Shown here one piece after another: positions 9,048-17,734 of a stretch of DNA of 64,000 nt. The first letter of the stretch is position 1. Each line of letters starts with the position of its first letter. Origin of the DNA: Prescottella equi (GTDB lineage Bacteria > Actinomycetota > Actinomycetes > Mycobacteriales > Mycobacteriaceae); the NCBI RefSeq assembly GCF_002094305.1, contig NZ_LWTX01000001.1, positions 62,001-126,000 on the forward strand, in the 5' to 3' direction. A program made the position numbers and the translations under genes. The notes under the pieces were generated by a model. That model was not told where the DNA came from and did no database searches. It worked only from the letters and a program-made list of their open reading frames with translations.

Positions 9048-9866
9048 ATGGTGACGTCGGCGTACCGCAGGGGATCCGGTGAGCCGGTGCTGTTGCTGCA
9101 CGGCTTCACGCTGTCGCACCATGTGTGGCATCGGGTGGCCGACGATCTTGCCTCCGACTACGACGTTCTCGCGCTCACGATGCCCGGGCACTGGGGCGGT
9201 CCGCGGCTGCGGTGGCGCGATCTGGGGGTCACCGGCATCGCCGACGGCATCGAACGGCACCTCGACGAGATGGGCTGGGACACGTGCCATGTCGTCGGCA
9301 GCTCGCTGGGCGGTCAGGTCGCGTTCGAGCTGGCTCGTCGAGGGCGGGCCCGCTCGGTTGCCGGGATCAACCCGGGCGGCGGGTGGAAGCGATTCTCCCG
9401 CATCGAGTTCCGCGTCGGCTTCGGCTTCGTGGCACAGTTCCCGCTCATGGCGCTCGCACGGGTGCTCGGTGACCGCGCCGCCGCGAGTGCGTTCTTCCAG
9501 CGACCCGTCATCGCGAACTGCAGCCACGACGTCAGCCGGGTAGATCCGGACGACGCCACGAATGTCATTCGGGCCGTGTCGCACTGCCCGGTGTACCTGC
9601 CGATCCTGCTCGCATTCCTGCGTGACGGACCAATTCGTGAACTCGATCGGATCGCCGTGCCCACGTCGCTGATCCTGGGGGAACACGACACCTTCCTGGC
9701 GCGGGACACCTGCATGCAGCGTTTCGTCGACGAACTGTCCGGCGAGGTCGAGGAGATCGTGCTGCCGGGTGTCGGGCACATCCCGATGCTCGAGGACCCG
9801 GATGTCGTGGCGGGAGCGGTGCGCGCGCATCTCGCGAGGGCACTGGGGTGGGATGGTGCCGCGTGA
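9048..9866 (+). CDS. alpha/beta-fold hydrolase
   Basis: A 272-aa alpha/beta hydrolase. The oxyanion segment LLLHGF, nucleophile elbow GSSLGG with Ser86, the acid in LILGEHD and the histidine in LPGVGHIPML are all present, so it should be active. Substrate cannot be read from the sequence. GGGGGAGGAG upstream fixes the ATG at 9048, although the frame is open further upstream. It follows mhpB but is separated by a terminator, so it probably has its own promoter. Confidence 0.82.
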   Translation: MVTSAYRRGSGEPVLLLHGFTLSHHVWHRVADDLASDYDVLALTMPGHWGGPRLRWRDLGVTGIADGIERHLDEMGWDTCHVVGSSLGGQVAFELARRGRARSVAGINPGGGWKRFSRIEFRVGFGFVAQFPLMALARVLGDRAAASAFFQRPVIANCSHDVSRVDPDDATNVIRAVSHCPVYLPILLAFLRDGPIRELDRIAVPTSLILGEHDTFLARDTCMQRFVDELSGEVEEIVLPGVGHIPMLEDPDVVAGAVRAHLARALGWDGAA

Positions 9867-9905
9867 TGTCGGGCCTCGAAGCGTCCGGACATCAGGCGTT
9901 GGGGA

Positions 9906-10271
9906 TCACGACCAAGACGGCCTCGTCTCAGCCCGGGTGTGCAGCACGACGACGTACGTCCGCGTCGGGTCGTCGTCGGGGCGCCACGTGAACGAGACGG
10001 CGACGGCATGCCCGGCGACGCCGACCTCGACGTCGCGCATGCGCGTCCAGGGTTCTCGCCCGTACACCTCGTGTCCGCCGGGGGCCGGGGCGGACCATCC
10101 GATCGAATCATCCGGCTCCGGCGTCGGTGCGGGCGGCATGGAGGTGGCGTCCGACAGGTACTGACGCAGTGAGTCGGCGATCGCTCGTCGGCGGCGTGTC
10201 GACGGGTCCGGTTCGGAATCGGAAGTCACAGGGGCAGCCTCCCGGACGTTCGGAGGCAGTTCGGATGACAC
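9906..10271 (-). CDS. conserved-looking hypothetical protein
   Basis: A 121-aa protein of unrecognised family. The N-terminal 30 residues are polar, followed by RRRAIADSLRQYLSD, a proline-rich linker, and a C-terminal beta-rich part with a WTRM and VSFTWRPDDDPTRTYVVVLH pattern. There is no signal peptide or membrane segment. It is divergent from the DUF222-HNH gene, with only about 26-38 bp between the starts, so the LexA-type box at 10302 might also affect it. Coding potential is judged from position and composition only. Confidence 0.5.
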   Translation of the reverse strand: MSSELPPNVREAAPVTSDSEPDPSTRRRRAIADSLRQYLSDATSMPPAPTPEPDDSIGWSAPAPGGHEVYGREPWTRMRDVEVGVAGHAVAVSFTWRPDDDPTRTYVVVLHTRAETRPSWS

Positions 10272-10301
10272 GCGCGGGGTTGTCGGTAGGTGTCCGTATG
10301 A

Positions 10302-10317
10302 TCGAAACTATGTTCGA
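10302..10317. promoter_or_regulatory. LexA/SOS box at the DUF222-HNH gene
   Basis: TCGAAACTATGTTCGA matches the actinobacterial LexA palindrome (TCGAAC-N4-GTTCGA) with one mismatch. It overlaps a TATGAT -10-like hexamer (10297-10302) and the ATG at 10310, an ideal position for repression. Confidence 0.75.
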
Positions 10318-11980
10318 ATCCAGGGGTGGGGTCGAAGAGCTGGCGGTGGGCGACGTCGCGCGGGATGCGCTGCGGTTCGTCGAGTTGTCGGAGCTGGCCC
10401 GGATCGAGAACATGCATGCCGCCCGCAAGGTCCTGCTGGCGGGTGAGCTGACGTTGTCGGCACTCGAACGTGATGTGGCGTTGCGTGGCGGCGACATTCG
10501 CGATTGCGGCAACGAGGCGATCGCGGAGGTGTCGACCAGGCTGGGCTGCTCGCACACGATGGCCTCGCATTTCTGCGATCTCGGCGTCGATCTGCGACTT
10601 CGCCTCCCGCTCACGTGTGCCGCGTTCCTGGCCGGCGATCTCGACTACGCCCGAGCCTGGCGAATTCATCGTGAGACGGCGGGCCTCAGCCCCGAAACGC
10701 TGGCCCTTCTGGAGGGCGAGATCGTCCGATCGGCCCTGCGATTGGCGCCGGCCGCACTCGGACGCGAGATTCGGGAGCTGATTGTGCGCGTCAGCCCCGA
10801 CGAGGCGGCATCGGATCGCGAGGTCGCCGAGGCGGAGTGCCGAGTCAGGGTCCGCCCGGTGGGACCGCTGTCGGAGTTCACCGCGATCCTGACAGCCGAG
10901 CAGGGGCAGGCCGCGTGGCAACTGGTGTGCGAGATGGCAGACACCGTGTGCAAGAAGGACCGCCGCGGTCGGCAGATCCTTCTCGTCGACGCCTTCGTGG
11001 CACTGCTGCACGGTGAATCCGCGCTGCCCTGCACGTGCGAGAAGTCCGACTGTCCCAAGGTGGCCGCGGCCTCGATGCCGTCGCGGCGGAAGCCGCTGGT
11101 GCAGATCACCGTCGATGTCGCCACGTTGCTCGGACTCACCGCGTCGCCCGCGTACCTCGATGGGCATGGTCCTATCGATCCCGAACTCGCGCGCACGCTC
11201 GCCGAGGACGCCACCTGGCGGGCGATGCTCACCGAGATGGTCGATCTGGCAACCGAACTCGGGCTCGTGGCCGATGGAATGGCGAGCGCCGACACCGACG
11301 CTGGTGCTGCCGACGATCTCCTGCCCACCGGCCCGCCGACGGAACCGATGCAGCGGCGACGGGGCCTCCACGTGTTCCGGGCCCGGGGGACGCGGCATCG
11401 CAGCGGACGGGTTCCACACCGGGATGCGAATCGGTCGGGGGAGAGAGTGGGGCCTCCACCTCCAGGAACCGGGACCACCGTCTCCGGGATCGAGTCTGCG
11501 CTCGAGGCCGATCCGACGATGCGGCGTGGTTGCCATCCGGACGGCCATGGCGGGCTGAGCGAGCCACAGGCCGGAGCGCTCGTCTACCGCCCCGACGCCG
11601 CCACCACGGCGATGGTGCGCACGCGGGACAGTCTCTGCCGCTTTCCCGGCTGTTCGGTGCCGGCGGCACGCTGCCAACTCGATCACGTGGTGCCGTTCTC
11701 GCACCGTAACCCGCGGGCAGGTGGATGGACGATCGTGTCGAACCTGCAGTGCCTGTGCCAGTTCCACCACAACCTGAAGACGATGGGGCGAGTCGACGCC
11801 TCGATGCTCGGTGCCGGTGTCATGGTGTGGACGAGCCGCTACGGCACCACGACGGTGACGCTGCCCGGCGGAATGTTTGTCCAGGACAGCGCCTCCGCTC
11901 TGGTGCCGCGGCTACCGTGCATGCGATCCCGCCACGACAGCCCGGCGACCTACTCCGACGGGGAGTCGCCGCCGTTCTGA
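10310..11980 (+). CDS. DUF222 / 13E12-repeat family HNH endonuclease
   Basis: A protein of about 556 aa with an N-terminal DUF222 region (about residues 1-330) and a C-terminal HNH nuclease (CRFPGCSVPAARCQLDH and CLCQFHHNLK). A low-complexity linker separates them. These are the M. tuberculosis 13E12 REP-like proteins, several of which are reported as LexA-controlled. The start is uncertain: the ATG at 10310 would be nearly leaderless from TATGAT, while the ATG at 10298 has a modest GGTAGG upstream. The 3' end overlaps the convergent phosphatase gene by 31 bp. The role is unknown; such genes are often multicopy and mobile-looking. Confidence 0.85.
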   Translation: MFESRGGVEELAVGDVARDALRFVELSELARIENMHAARKVLLAGELTLSALERDVALRGGDIRDCGNEAIAEVSTRLGCSHTMASHFCDLGVDLRLRLPLTCAAFLAGDLDYARAWRIHRETAGLSPETLALLEGEIVRSALRLAPAALGREIRELIVRVSPDEAASDREVAEAECRVRVRPVGPLSEFTAILTAEQGQAAWQLVCEMADTVCKKDRRGRQILLVDAFVALLHGESALPCTCEKSDCPKVAAASMPSRRKPLVQITVDVATLLGLTASPAYLDGHGPIDPELARTLAEDATWRAMLTEMVDLATELGLVADGMASADTDAGAADDLLPTGPPTEPMQRRRGLHVFRARGTRHRSGRVPHRDANRSGERVGPPPPGTGTTVSGIESALEADPTMRRGCHPDGHGGLSEPQAGALVYRPDAATTAMVRTRDSLCRFPGCSVPAARCQLDHVVPFSHRNPRAGGWTIVSNLQCLCQFHHNLKTMGRVDASMLGAGVMVWTSRYGTTTVTLPGGMFVQDSASALVPRLPCMRSRHDSPATYSDGESPPF

Positions 11981-12951
11981 TCGCCGCTCAAGCGCAGCTC
12001 GGCGATCAGTCCGTAGTGGTCGGACCCGGCCACCTCGACGCGCTCGAGGGACGTGGCCTGCGCACCCTTGGTGAGGACGTGGTCGATTCCCACGATCGCG
12101 GGATAACGCTTGTCGGTGGGATACGTCGGCAGGGTTCCCGCGCCCAGCTGGTCCGCGGCGTCGACGTAGCCGCCGTGGCGCAGGTCCCGGAACTTGCGGT
12201 GCGAGTAGGTGGCATTGAAGTCGCCGCTCACGATCACGTTGTCGGAAACGGCGGCCGCATCCATCGCATCCCGCAGGCGATCGAAGTCCTCGGTCCAATG
12301 TTCGGCCGGCGCGATGTAGGCGGGCACGGGATGCACGTCGAACAGCACCACCGGCTCACCCAATCCGGCATCGACGTCGACCACGAGGTTCGTCAGGGCC
12401 ATACCCTCCACCGTCCGGCCGTTGGAAAGCGGAAGACGGCTGTAGATGCCGCCGCCGTTCCCGCCGACGCGTGGTTCCAGGAACGTGTGTGGCAGAACAT
12501 CTTCCAGACCGGAATCGCGCAGCGCCGCGACGGCCGGTTCGGTCAGCTCCTGCAGCGTGAGTACGTCGACACCCTGATCTCGCACCGCCTGCACGAGGGC
12601 AGTGGGATCCGCCGAGCCCACCATGATGTTCGACTGCATCACACGAATCGTCGGCCCGGTCGGCGCCCCGACGCTGCCCGACGCGCCGCCCACCCACAGC
12701 GGACCGAACGCCCACCCGCCCAGCGCGAGAACCAGCGCCGAGATGCCGAGCAGGATCCACTGCCGTGCAGCGGCGGTGACGATCGCCCCCACGATCGTCA
12801 CCGCCAGCAGGAACGGCGCGAACGACGCCGTCACGATCACGACGTTGGTGGACGCGCCGGATCGGAAAGCGACCAGCGCGGCCAACCCGGAAACGACGCC
12901 GGCGACGCCTACCACCGCCGCCGCCCCGCGCAGTGCGATCGATCCCCTCAT
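11950..12951 (-). CDS. membrane-anchored endonuclease/exonuclease/phosphatase domain protein
   Basis: A 333-aa protein with three N-terminal membrane helices (about residues 8-30, 38-62 and 66-88) followed by an EEP-fold domain. The catalytic blocks are present: MQSNIM, LQELTEP, DVHPVPAY, SGDFNATY, GIDHVL and GSDHYG. The domain probably faces the cell exterior and hydrolyses a phosphodiester, whether nucleic acid or lipid. The ATG at 12951 is preceded by GGAGGGGG. It is common in Rhodococcus and Gordonia-type genomes and is not a restriction system on its own. Confidence 0.82.
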   Translation of the reverse strand: MRGSIALRGAAAVVGVAGVVSGLAALVAFRSGASTNVVIVTASFAPFLLAVTIVGAIVTAAARQWILLGISALVLALGGWAFGPLWVGGASGSVGAPTGPTIRVMQSNIMVGSADPTALVQAVRDQGVDVLTLQELTEPAVAALRDSGLEDVLPHTFLEPRVGGNGGGIYSRLPLSNGRTVEGMALTNLVVDVDAGLGEPVVLFDVHPVPAYIAPAEHWTEDFDRLRDAMDAAAVSDNVIVSGDFNATYSHRKFRDLRHGGYVDAADQLGAGTLPTYPTDKRYPAIVGIDHVLTKGAQATSLERVEVAGSDHYGLIAELRLSGDQNGGDSPSE

Positions 12952-12987
12952 CGGATCCCCCTCCGTCGTCGATCGAGACGCCGCAGT

Positions 12988-13854
12988 TTATCCGTTTCGC
13001 CCGGACGCGCCCTGGCCCGGCAGCCGGGCGTGCGTGAATCGGACCAGCTCCATGGGTTGCAGTGCGTCCGTCCGATCCCAGAACCCCGGAGGGGTCGAGT
13101 CGGCCTCACCGATCGACTGGGCGGTGGACCATCCCGCCGCGTCCAGCCACACGTCGAGCTCGACGGCGGTGGGTGTGCAACGCCACGGCTCGCCCTGCGC
13201 GCCGACCGCCGCCGCGACGGCCTCGGCGTAGTCGCTGCCCGCCTGATCGCGGTGGGCAGCGGGAACGATGTGGTCGAACACCAACTCGGATCCCGGCGCG
13301 AGGGCGCCGAGGGATGTGAAGGTCCTCCGGACGGCGTCGGCGTCGAGATACATCGACACCCCGAGCCACGACACGAACACGGGCTCGTCGACTCGCAGAC
13401 CGGCGTGTACCAGTTCCGAAACCGGGTCGTCGACGGCGAGGTCGACCGCCACCGGCACGCCGAGGTCCGAGGTGCCTGCGCCGTCGAGGAGCGTCCCACG
13501 CCACGCGAGCACACCGGCCAGGTCGACGTGCCACACGGTGCACGACGGCGGCACACGCCACGCCGACGTGTCGAGACCCGCGCCCAGCACCACGTACTGC
13601 CGGATGCCGGACGCACGAAGCAACTGTTCGGCGTACGCGCTGCGGGCGGCGGCCGACACCCGAGCGGCTGCCAGCACCGGTTCGGAGGGGTGGGCGAGAT
13701 GGAAGTCGAGCGGGGACGGGCTGCCGGCGGCCTCGCAGAGCAGGCGCGCGGTGTCGTCGACGATCAGATGCGGGGGAGGGTCCACGACTGCGTGGGCGGC
13801 TCGGGCGGCAGCGGACATGAGGGCCGAAGGACTCGGCGTGACAGGTGTATTCAC
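12988..13854 (-). CDS. class I SAM-dependent methyltransferase (LCM/TIGR00027-like)
   Basis: A protein of about 288 aa related to the leucine carboxyl methyltransferase / TIGR00027 group common in mycolata. The SAM-binding segment YVVLGAGLDTSAWR is followed by VWHVDLAGV and the ISWLGVSMYL-like FVSWLGVSMYLDADAV. Substrate is unknown; O-methylation is the usual family reaction. The GTG at 13854 is preferred because a strong terminator (13923-13960) lies just upstream; an ATG at 13818 is an alternative. An upstream extension to 14058 would run through that terminator and is rejected. Confidence 0.8.
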   Translation of the reverse strand: MNTPVTPSPSALMSAAARAAHAVVDPPPHLIVDDTARLLCEAAGSPSPLDFHLAHPSEPVLAAARVSAAARSAYAEQLLRASGIRQYVVLGAGLDTSAWRVPPSCTVWHVDLAGVLAWRGTLLDGAGTSDLGVPVAVDLAVDDPVSELVHAGLRVDEPVFVSWLGVSMYLDADAVRRTFTSLGALAPGSELVFDHIVPAAHRDQAGSDYAEAVAAAVGAQGEPWRCTPTAVELDVWLDAAGWSTAQSIGEADSTPPGFWDRTDALQPMELVRFTHARLPGQGASGRNG

Positions 13855-13922
13855 CTCAACCAAGTACCGGAACCGGAGGGCAATTGCCGGGAGGCGCGCC
13901 GCGCGAAGGCTCGAAAACAGCT

Positions 13923-13960
13923 GAAGGGCGGCCGAATTCGGACGAATCCGGCCGCCCTTC
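13923..13960 (-). terminator. terminator of the dioxygenase operon
   Basis: A 12-bp perfect GC stem (13923-13934 with 13949-13960) continues after one mismatch into five more pairs, with a 2-nt tip. On the minus strand it follows the last gene of the catabolic operon by 12 bp and runs into GTTTTC. Confidence 0.8.
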
Positions 13961-13972
13961 GGGCTGGCGTAC

Positions 13973-14371
13973 TCAGAGGGGTAGGTCGTCGACGGCGGTC
14001 GGTGCGTCGGCAACCCAACCCGGTTCGAGGACCAGGAGCGACAGTTCGGTGATCTCACCGCGTTCTTCCGCTACGTCGACGTCGACGACGTAGCGGAATC
14101 CGGCGTCCTCGGCGAAGCCGATTGCGTCGAGGTCGCCGGCCGGTACCGGCAGCACGACGCGTCGACATGCGGGGTTCTCCCGCAGGATCTGTTCCCCGAG
14201 GCCGCGGAGGGCGTCGGGGTCCCCGAGGCCGCGCAGATCGAGTTCGAGGTCGGCGATGCCGGCGGGGTACGCGTTCCCGAGGGGCCCGCGCACAGCGAAC
14301 CGTGCGCGGACCTCGTGCGGCGTGCCACCGTCGTCGACGGTGTACGTCAGCGGCCAACCCGGGATGCTCAT
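13973..14371 (-). CDS. small conserved-looking protein ending the dioxygenase operon
   Basis: A 132-aa acidic protein of unrecognised family. It has alternating beta strands (LTYTVDDGG, LELDLRGLGD, VVLPVPAGDL) and a segment AIGFAEDAGFRYVVDVDV that resembles the C-terminal part of GNAT acetyltransferases. No acetyl-CoA loop is visible, so GNAT activity is not claimed. The ATG overlaps the CoA ligase stop (ATGA), so it is the translationally coupled last gene of the operon. Confidence 0.7.
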   Translation of the reverse strand: MSIPGWPLTYTVDDGGTPHEVRARFAVRGPLGNAYPAGIADLELDLRGLGDPDALRGLGEQILRENPACRRVVLPVPAGDLDAIGFAEDAGFRYVVDVDVAEERGEITELSLLVLEPGWVADAPTAVDDLPL

Positions 14372-15969
14372 CGGCCCAGCGAACCGTGTCCGTCGGCCGC
14401 CAGCTTGCGCAGCGACACCTTGTCGAGCTTTCCGGATCCGTTGCGCGGCAGCGAGTCCAGCACGAGGATCTCCTTCGGCAGCTTGTACCTGGCGAGGCGC
14501 TCGCTCGTGAAGTCGCGGATCTCCTCGAGCGTCGGGTCGGTGTCGGTGGACACCACGAGGACGGCGACGACGATCTCGCCCCACTTGGCGTCGGGGGCGC
14601 CGACGACCGCAGCGTCCGTGACGCCGGGGTACTCGACGAGTACCCGCTCGACCTCGGCCGGGTACACGTTCTCGCCGCCCGTGATGATCATGTCCTTGAT
14701 CCGGTCGACGATGTACAGGAAGCCGTCCTCGTCGAGACATCCCAGGTCACCGGAGTGGAACCAGTTCTCGGCGTCGAACGCGGCGTCCGTGGCCTGCTGG
14801 TTGGCCCAGTAGCCCGGGGTCACGTTCGGTCCCCGAACGCAGATCTCGCCGGCCGCGTTGGGCTCGGTGAGCGTTGCGCCCGTGACCGGGTCGACGATCT
14901 TGATCTCGCAGAACGGCATCGGCAGACCGGCCGACGACGCCCGCTCCAGGGTCCGCTCGGGTGGCAGCGACGTCGCGAACGGCGCGGTCTCGGTCAGCCC
15001 CCACGCCTGCTGCAGCGCGACACCGTGGTGGCCGTACTCCTTGACCAGGCTCGGCGGCACGGGCGCCCCCGCGACGATCGCCGACCGCAGCTGCGACAGG
15101 TCCGCGTCGGCGAACTGCGGCAGCTGGGCGACGGCGGAGAACATCGCGGGCACCGCGAAGATGGTGTTGACCTTGTACTCGACGAGGTCCGCGAGGGTCT
15201 GCGCCGGGTCGAAGCTGCGTCGCACCAGCGTCGCGCCACCGCGGGCGAGGCTGCGCAGCGTGAACGAGTTGAGGCAGCCGATGTGGAACAACGGCGCCAC
15301 CGCGAGGTTGACGTCGCTGCGGCTGGTCTCGACAACCGAGTCCACGTTGAACGAGTTCCACCAGATGTTGCCGTGGGTGAGCATGACGCCCTTGGGGCGC
15401 CCGGTGGTGCCCGACGTGTACATGAGCGCCGCCAGGTCGTCCGCGTACCGGGGCAGCGGCGACAGGGCGATGTCCAGATCGGCGCCGCGCGCGAGGGCCG
15501 CCGTCAGCCGCTCCCAGCGCTCGGCCGGCTCGTCCGTCAGCGGCACCGCGTCGTCGTTGTCGACCGCGATCAGGCGCGGCGGCAGGACCGCCGGGTCGAT
15601 CTCGTCGACGACGGGCATGTGGCCGGGCTCGACGATCAGGACGCGCGGTCCGAAATCGCCCAGCTGGTAGGCGATCTCGGCAGCGGCCAGGCGAAAGTTG
15701 ATCGGCACGAACACGCCGCCCACCCACGCCGAGGCGAGGTAGGTCACGAGGAACGTCGGACTGTTGAGCCCCAGGTAGGCCACCCGGTCGCCCTTGCGGA
15801 TGCCGGACGCGTGGAGGGTCAGTGCCATCGCGTGCACGCGCGCCGTCAGTTCGCGGTAGTCGACCGTGCGGTTCTCGTAGATCAGTGCGGTGCGGTCACC
15901 GTGCAGTCGGCCCAGGTTCTGCAGCGCACGCGCGGGGCTGATGTCGACAGGATGCTTCTCGGTGCTCAC
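14368..15969 (-). CDS. acyl-CoA ligase (ANL superfamily, class I adenylate-forming)
   Basis: A 533-aa AMP-forming ligase. The adenylation signature YTSGTTGRPKGVMLTHGN, then QAWGLTETAP, HSGDLG, GGENVYPAEVE and the C-terminal lysine region NGSGKLDK are all intact, so it should activate a carboxylic acid to its CoA thioester. The GTG start overlaps the stop of the upstream dehydrogenase gene (GTGA), the same coupling used elsewhere in this operon. In context it probably activates the carboxylic acid released by the C-C hydrolase, or the aromatic acid substrate itself. Which one is not visible from sequence. Confidence 0.9.
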   Translation of the reverse strand: MSTEKHPVDISPARALQNLGRLHGDRTALIYENRTVDYRELTARVHAMALTLHASGIRKGDRVAYLGLNSPTFLVTYLASAWVGGVFVPINFRLAAAEIAYQLGDFGPRVLIVEPGHMPVVDEIDPAVLPPRLIAVDNDDAVPLTDEPAERWERLTAALARGADLDIALSPLPRYADDLAALMYTSGTTGRPKGVMLTHGNIWWNSFNVDSVVETSRSDVNLAVAPLFHIGCLNSFTLRSLARGGATLVRRSFDPAQTLADLVEYKVNTIFAVPAMFSAVAQLPQFADADLSQLRSAIVAGAPVPPSLVKEYGHHGVALQQAWGLTETAPFATSLPPERTLERASSAGLPMPFCEIKIVDPVTGATLTEPNAAGEICVRGPNVTPGYWANQQATDAAFDAENWFHSGDLGCLDEDGFLYIVDRIKDMIITGGENVYPAEVERVLVEYPGVTDAAVVGAPDAKWGEIVVAVLVVSTDTDPTLEEIRDFTSERLARYKLPKEILVLDSLPRNGSGKLDKVSLRKLAADGHGSLGR

Positions 15970-16802
15970 AGATCGTCTCCGCCTGCCGCGGTGCGGAACC
16001 CACGGGCGGCGATGCCGCCGTCGACGGGAATGATCGCACCGGTGATGTTGGAGCTGTTGGCCGACGAGGCCAGCAGCACGTAGGGCGCCGTGAAATCGGC
16101 GGGATCGACGCTCGCGTCGTGCAGCGGCAGCAGCGGGTTGTCGCCCGTCGTGGCGCTGCGGGCGAACGACGCCTCGATGGAACGCTCGGCCATGCCCATC
16201 GACTCCGGGCCGCGCAGGTCGGTGCGCATGCCGCCGGCGGCGACGCCGTTGACCCGGACCTTGGGGGCCAGCTCGTACGCGAGTTCGAGCACCAGTCCGC
16301 GGCACGCATGCTTGCTCGCGGTGTACAGCGGACCGCCTCCGTTCGGATAGAAGGCCGAGTTCGACAACGTCATCACGACGCTGCCGCGGGTCTTGACCAG
16401 CTCCCGCCACGACGCCTCGACGGCCAGCAGGTAGCCCTTGACGTTGATGGCGAACAGTTCATCGAACGCCGCCGACAACGATTCGCCGTCGAGCCGAGTG
16501 ATCGAGCGCTGGTAGTCCCAGATACCCGCATTGGGCACCAGGGTGTCCAGTTTACCGAAGCGTGCGACGGCCTCCGAGACCGCGCGATGCTGGTCGGCGG
16601 TGGAGCGGACGTCGGCCTCCACCGTGTGGACGCGGTCGCCGCGATCGCCGGCCGCCTCCACCAGTTCGCCGAGCTTGACGGGATCACGGTCCGCGACGAC
16701 GACCGACGCGCCCTCGTCGAGGAACCGCTCGGCAACGGCCCGACCCAGACCGGAGCCACCACCGGTGATGAGGGCGACGTTGCCCTCGAGCCACCCGGTC
16801 AC
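15966..16802 (-). CDS. SDR cis-dihydrodiol dehydrogenase (BphB/HcaB-like)
   Basis: A 278-aa short-chain dehydrogenase. The NAD-binding motif GGGSGLGRAVAERF (about residues 12-25), PNAGIWDY, the catalytic serine region TLSNSAF and YTASKHA are present. Length and the WLEGNVALITGG opening resemble cis-2,3-dihydrodiol dehydrogenases of the biphenyl and phenylpropionate pathways. It would rearomatise the dioxygenase product to a catechol. The GTG at 16802 overlaps the hydrolase stop; the longer upstream frame shadows the hydrolase. Confidence 0.88.
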   Translation of the reverse strand: MTGWLEGNVALITGGGSGLGRAVAERFLDEGASVVVADRDPVKLGELVEAAGDRGDRVHTVEADVRSTADQHRAVSEAVARFGKLDTLVPNAGIWDYQRSITRLDGESLSAAFDELFAINVKGYLLAVEASWRELVKTRGSVVMTLSNSAFYPNGGGPLYTASKHACRGLVLELAYELAPKVRVNGVAAGGMRTDLRGPESMGMAERSIEASFARSATTGDNPLLPLHDASVDPADFTAPYVLLASSANSSNITGAIIPVDGGIAARGFRTAAGGDDL

Positions 16803-17668
16803 TGGTCCTCCAGGAAGTCCACCACGAGCCGCTCGAACTCCTTCTGTCGTTCGACCTGGACCCAGTGCCCGCACTTGCTGAAGGCGTGCAACTGCACGTT
16901 CGGAATCTGCTTGAGCATCAGCTGCGAACCCTCGAAAGTGATGGTCCGGTCCTCGGTGCCCCACAGCAGCAGCGTCGGCGCCTTGATCTCGTGGGCGTCG
17001 CGCCACAGCGGATCCATGCCGTGACGACGCGCGAACGCGGCGTTGTAGCGGTGGTAGAACTCGATGTGGCTCTCGTCCAGCGACGCCTCGTAGCGGGCCT
17101 CGATGTTGGCGTCGTCGAACTGCTTGGGGTCGGCGACCATGGTGCGGACGAAGTCCTTCATCTTCTTCACCGAGGGGCCGCCGCCGTTGTAGTAGCGGAA
17201 CATCGCCTTCTGGCCCTCGGTGGGCGTCGGGCCGAACGGGAGCCAGCCGCCGCCCGGAGCCATGAGCACCAGCCGGGTGACGCGGTGCGGGATCGCCAGT
17301 GCCAGGGCGATCGCCGCGGCCCCACCGAGGCTGTTGCCCATCAGGTGGAACTCCTCGATCCCCATCGCGTCGAGCGTCTGGATCAGCGCGTCCACCGTGA
17401 TCTGCGTGATGCTCCGCTCCTGGAGGTCTTCCTCCGTGGGGCGGTAGCTGCCACCGAAGCCCGGCTGGTCCGGCAGCACGACCTTGAAGTGCGGCGTCAG
17501 AGCCGGCAGGTTCTGGCTGTAGTTGGCGATCGCCGACGCGCCCGGCCCACCGCCGTGCAGCATCACCAGGACGGGGCCGGTGCCGGCCTCGCTCACCTTG
17601 ATAGTGCCGAGCGAGGTCTCGACCTCGCGGGTGGTCACGGCCGTCTCTGCCGCTGCATTCGTTGTCAC
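16799..17668 (-). CDS. meta-cleavage product C-C bond hydrolase (BphD/MhpC-like)
   Basis: A 289-aa alpha/beta hydrolase of the carbon-carbon bond hydrolase group. The HGGGPGAS oxyanion region, MGNSLGG with nucleophile Ser113, the acid in GTEDRTI and His268 in CGHWVQVE are the family hallmarks; GHWxQxE is characteristic. It would split the 2-hydroxy-6-oxodienoate formed by extradiol ring cleavage into a carboxylic acid and 2-hydroxypentadienoate. No extradiol dioxygenase lies in this operon; MhpB at 8008 is the candidate partner. Confidence 0.9.
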   Translation of the reverse strand: MTTNAAAETAVTTREVETSLGTIKVSEAGTGPVLVMLHGGGPGASAIANYSQNLPALTPHFKVVLPDQPGFGGSYRPTEEDLQERSITQITVDALIQTLDAMGIEEFHLMGNSLGGAAAIALALAIPHRVTRLVLMAPGGGWLPFGPTPTEGQKAMFRYYNGGGPSVKKMKDFVRTMVADPKQFDDANIEARYEASLDESHIEFYHRYNAAFARRHGMDPLWRDAHEIKAPTLLLWGTEDRTITFEGSQLMLKQIPNVQLHAFSKCGHWVQVERQKEFERLVVDFLEDQ

Positions 17669-17734
17669 TGTGTCACGCGCTCCTTGTGTCTGGGGAGGAT
17701 CGTCGCCTGGGTGTTCCGAGCAGGAATGAGGGGA

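Noticed and set aside
10298-11980. DUF222-HNH gene as evidence of an active mobile element or restriction system
   Set aside because: No transposase, inverted repeats, methyltransferase partner or direct repeats were seen around it. The methyltransferase at 12988 is of the LCM type, not a DNA methylase.
13855-14058. N-terminal extension of the methyltransferase
   Set aside because: It would cross the strong operon terminator at 13923-13960 and gives unconserved-looking residues.
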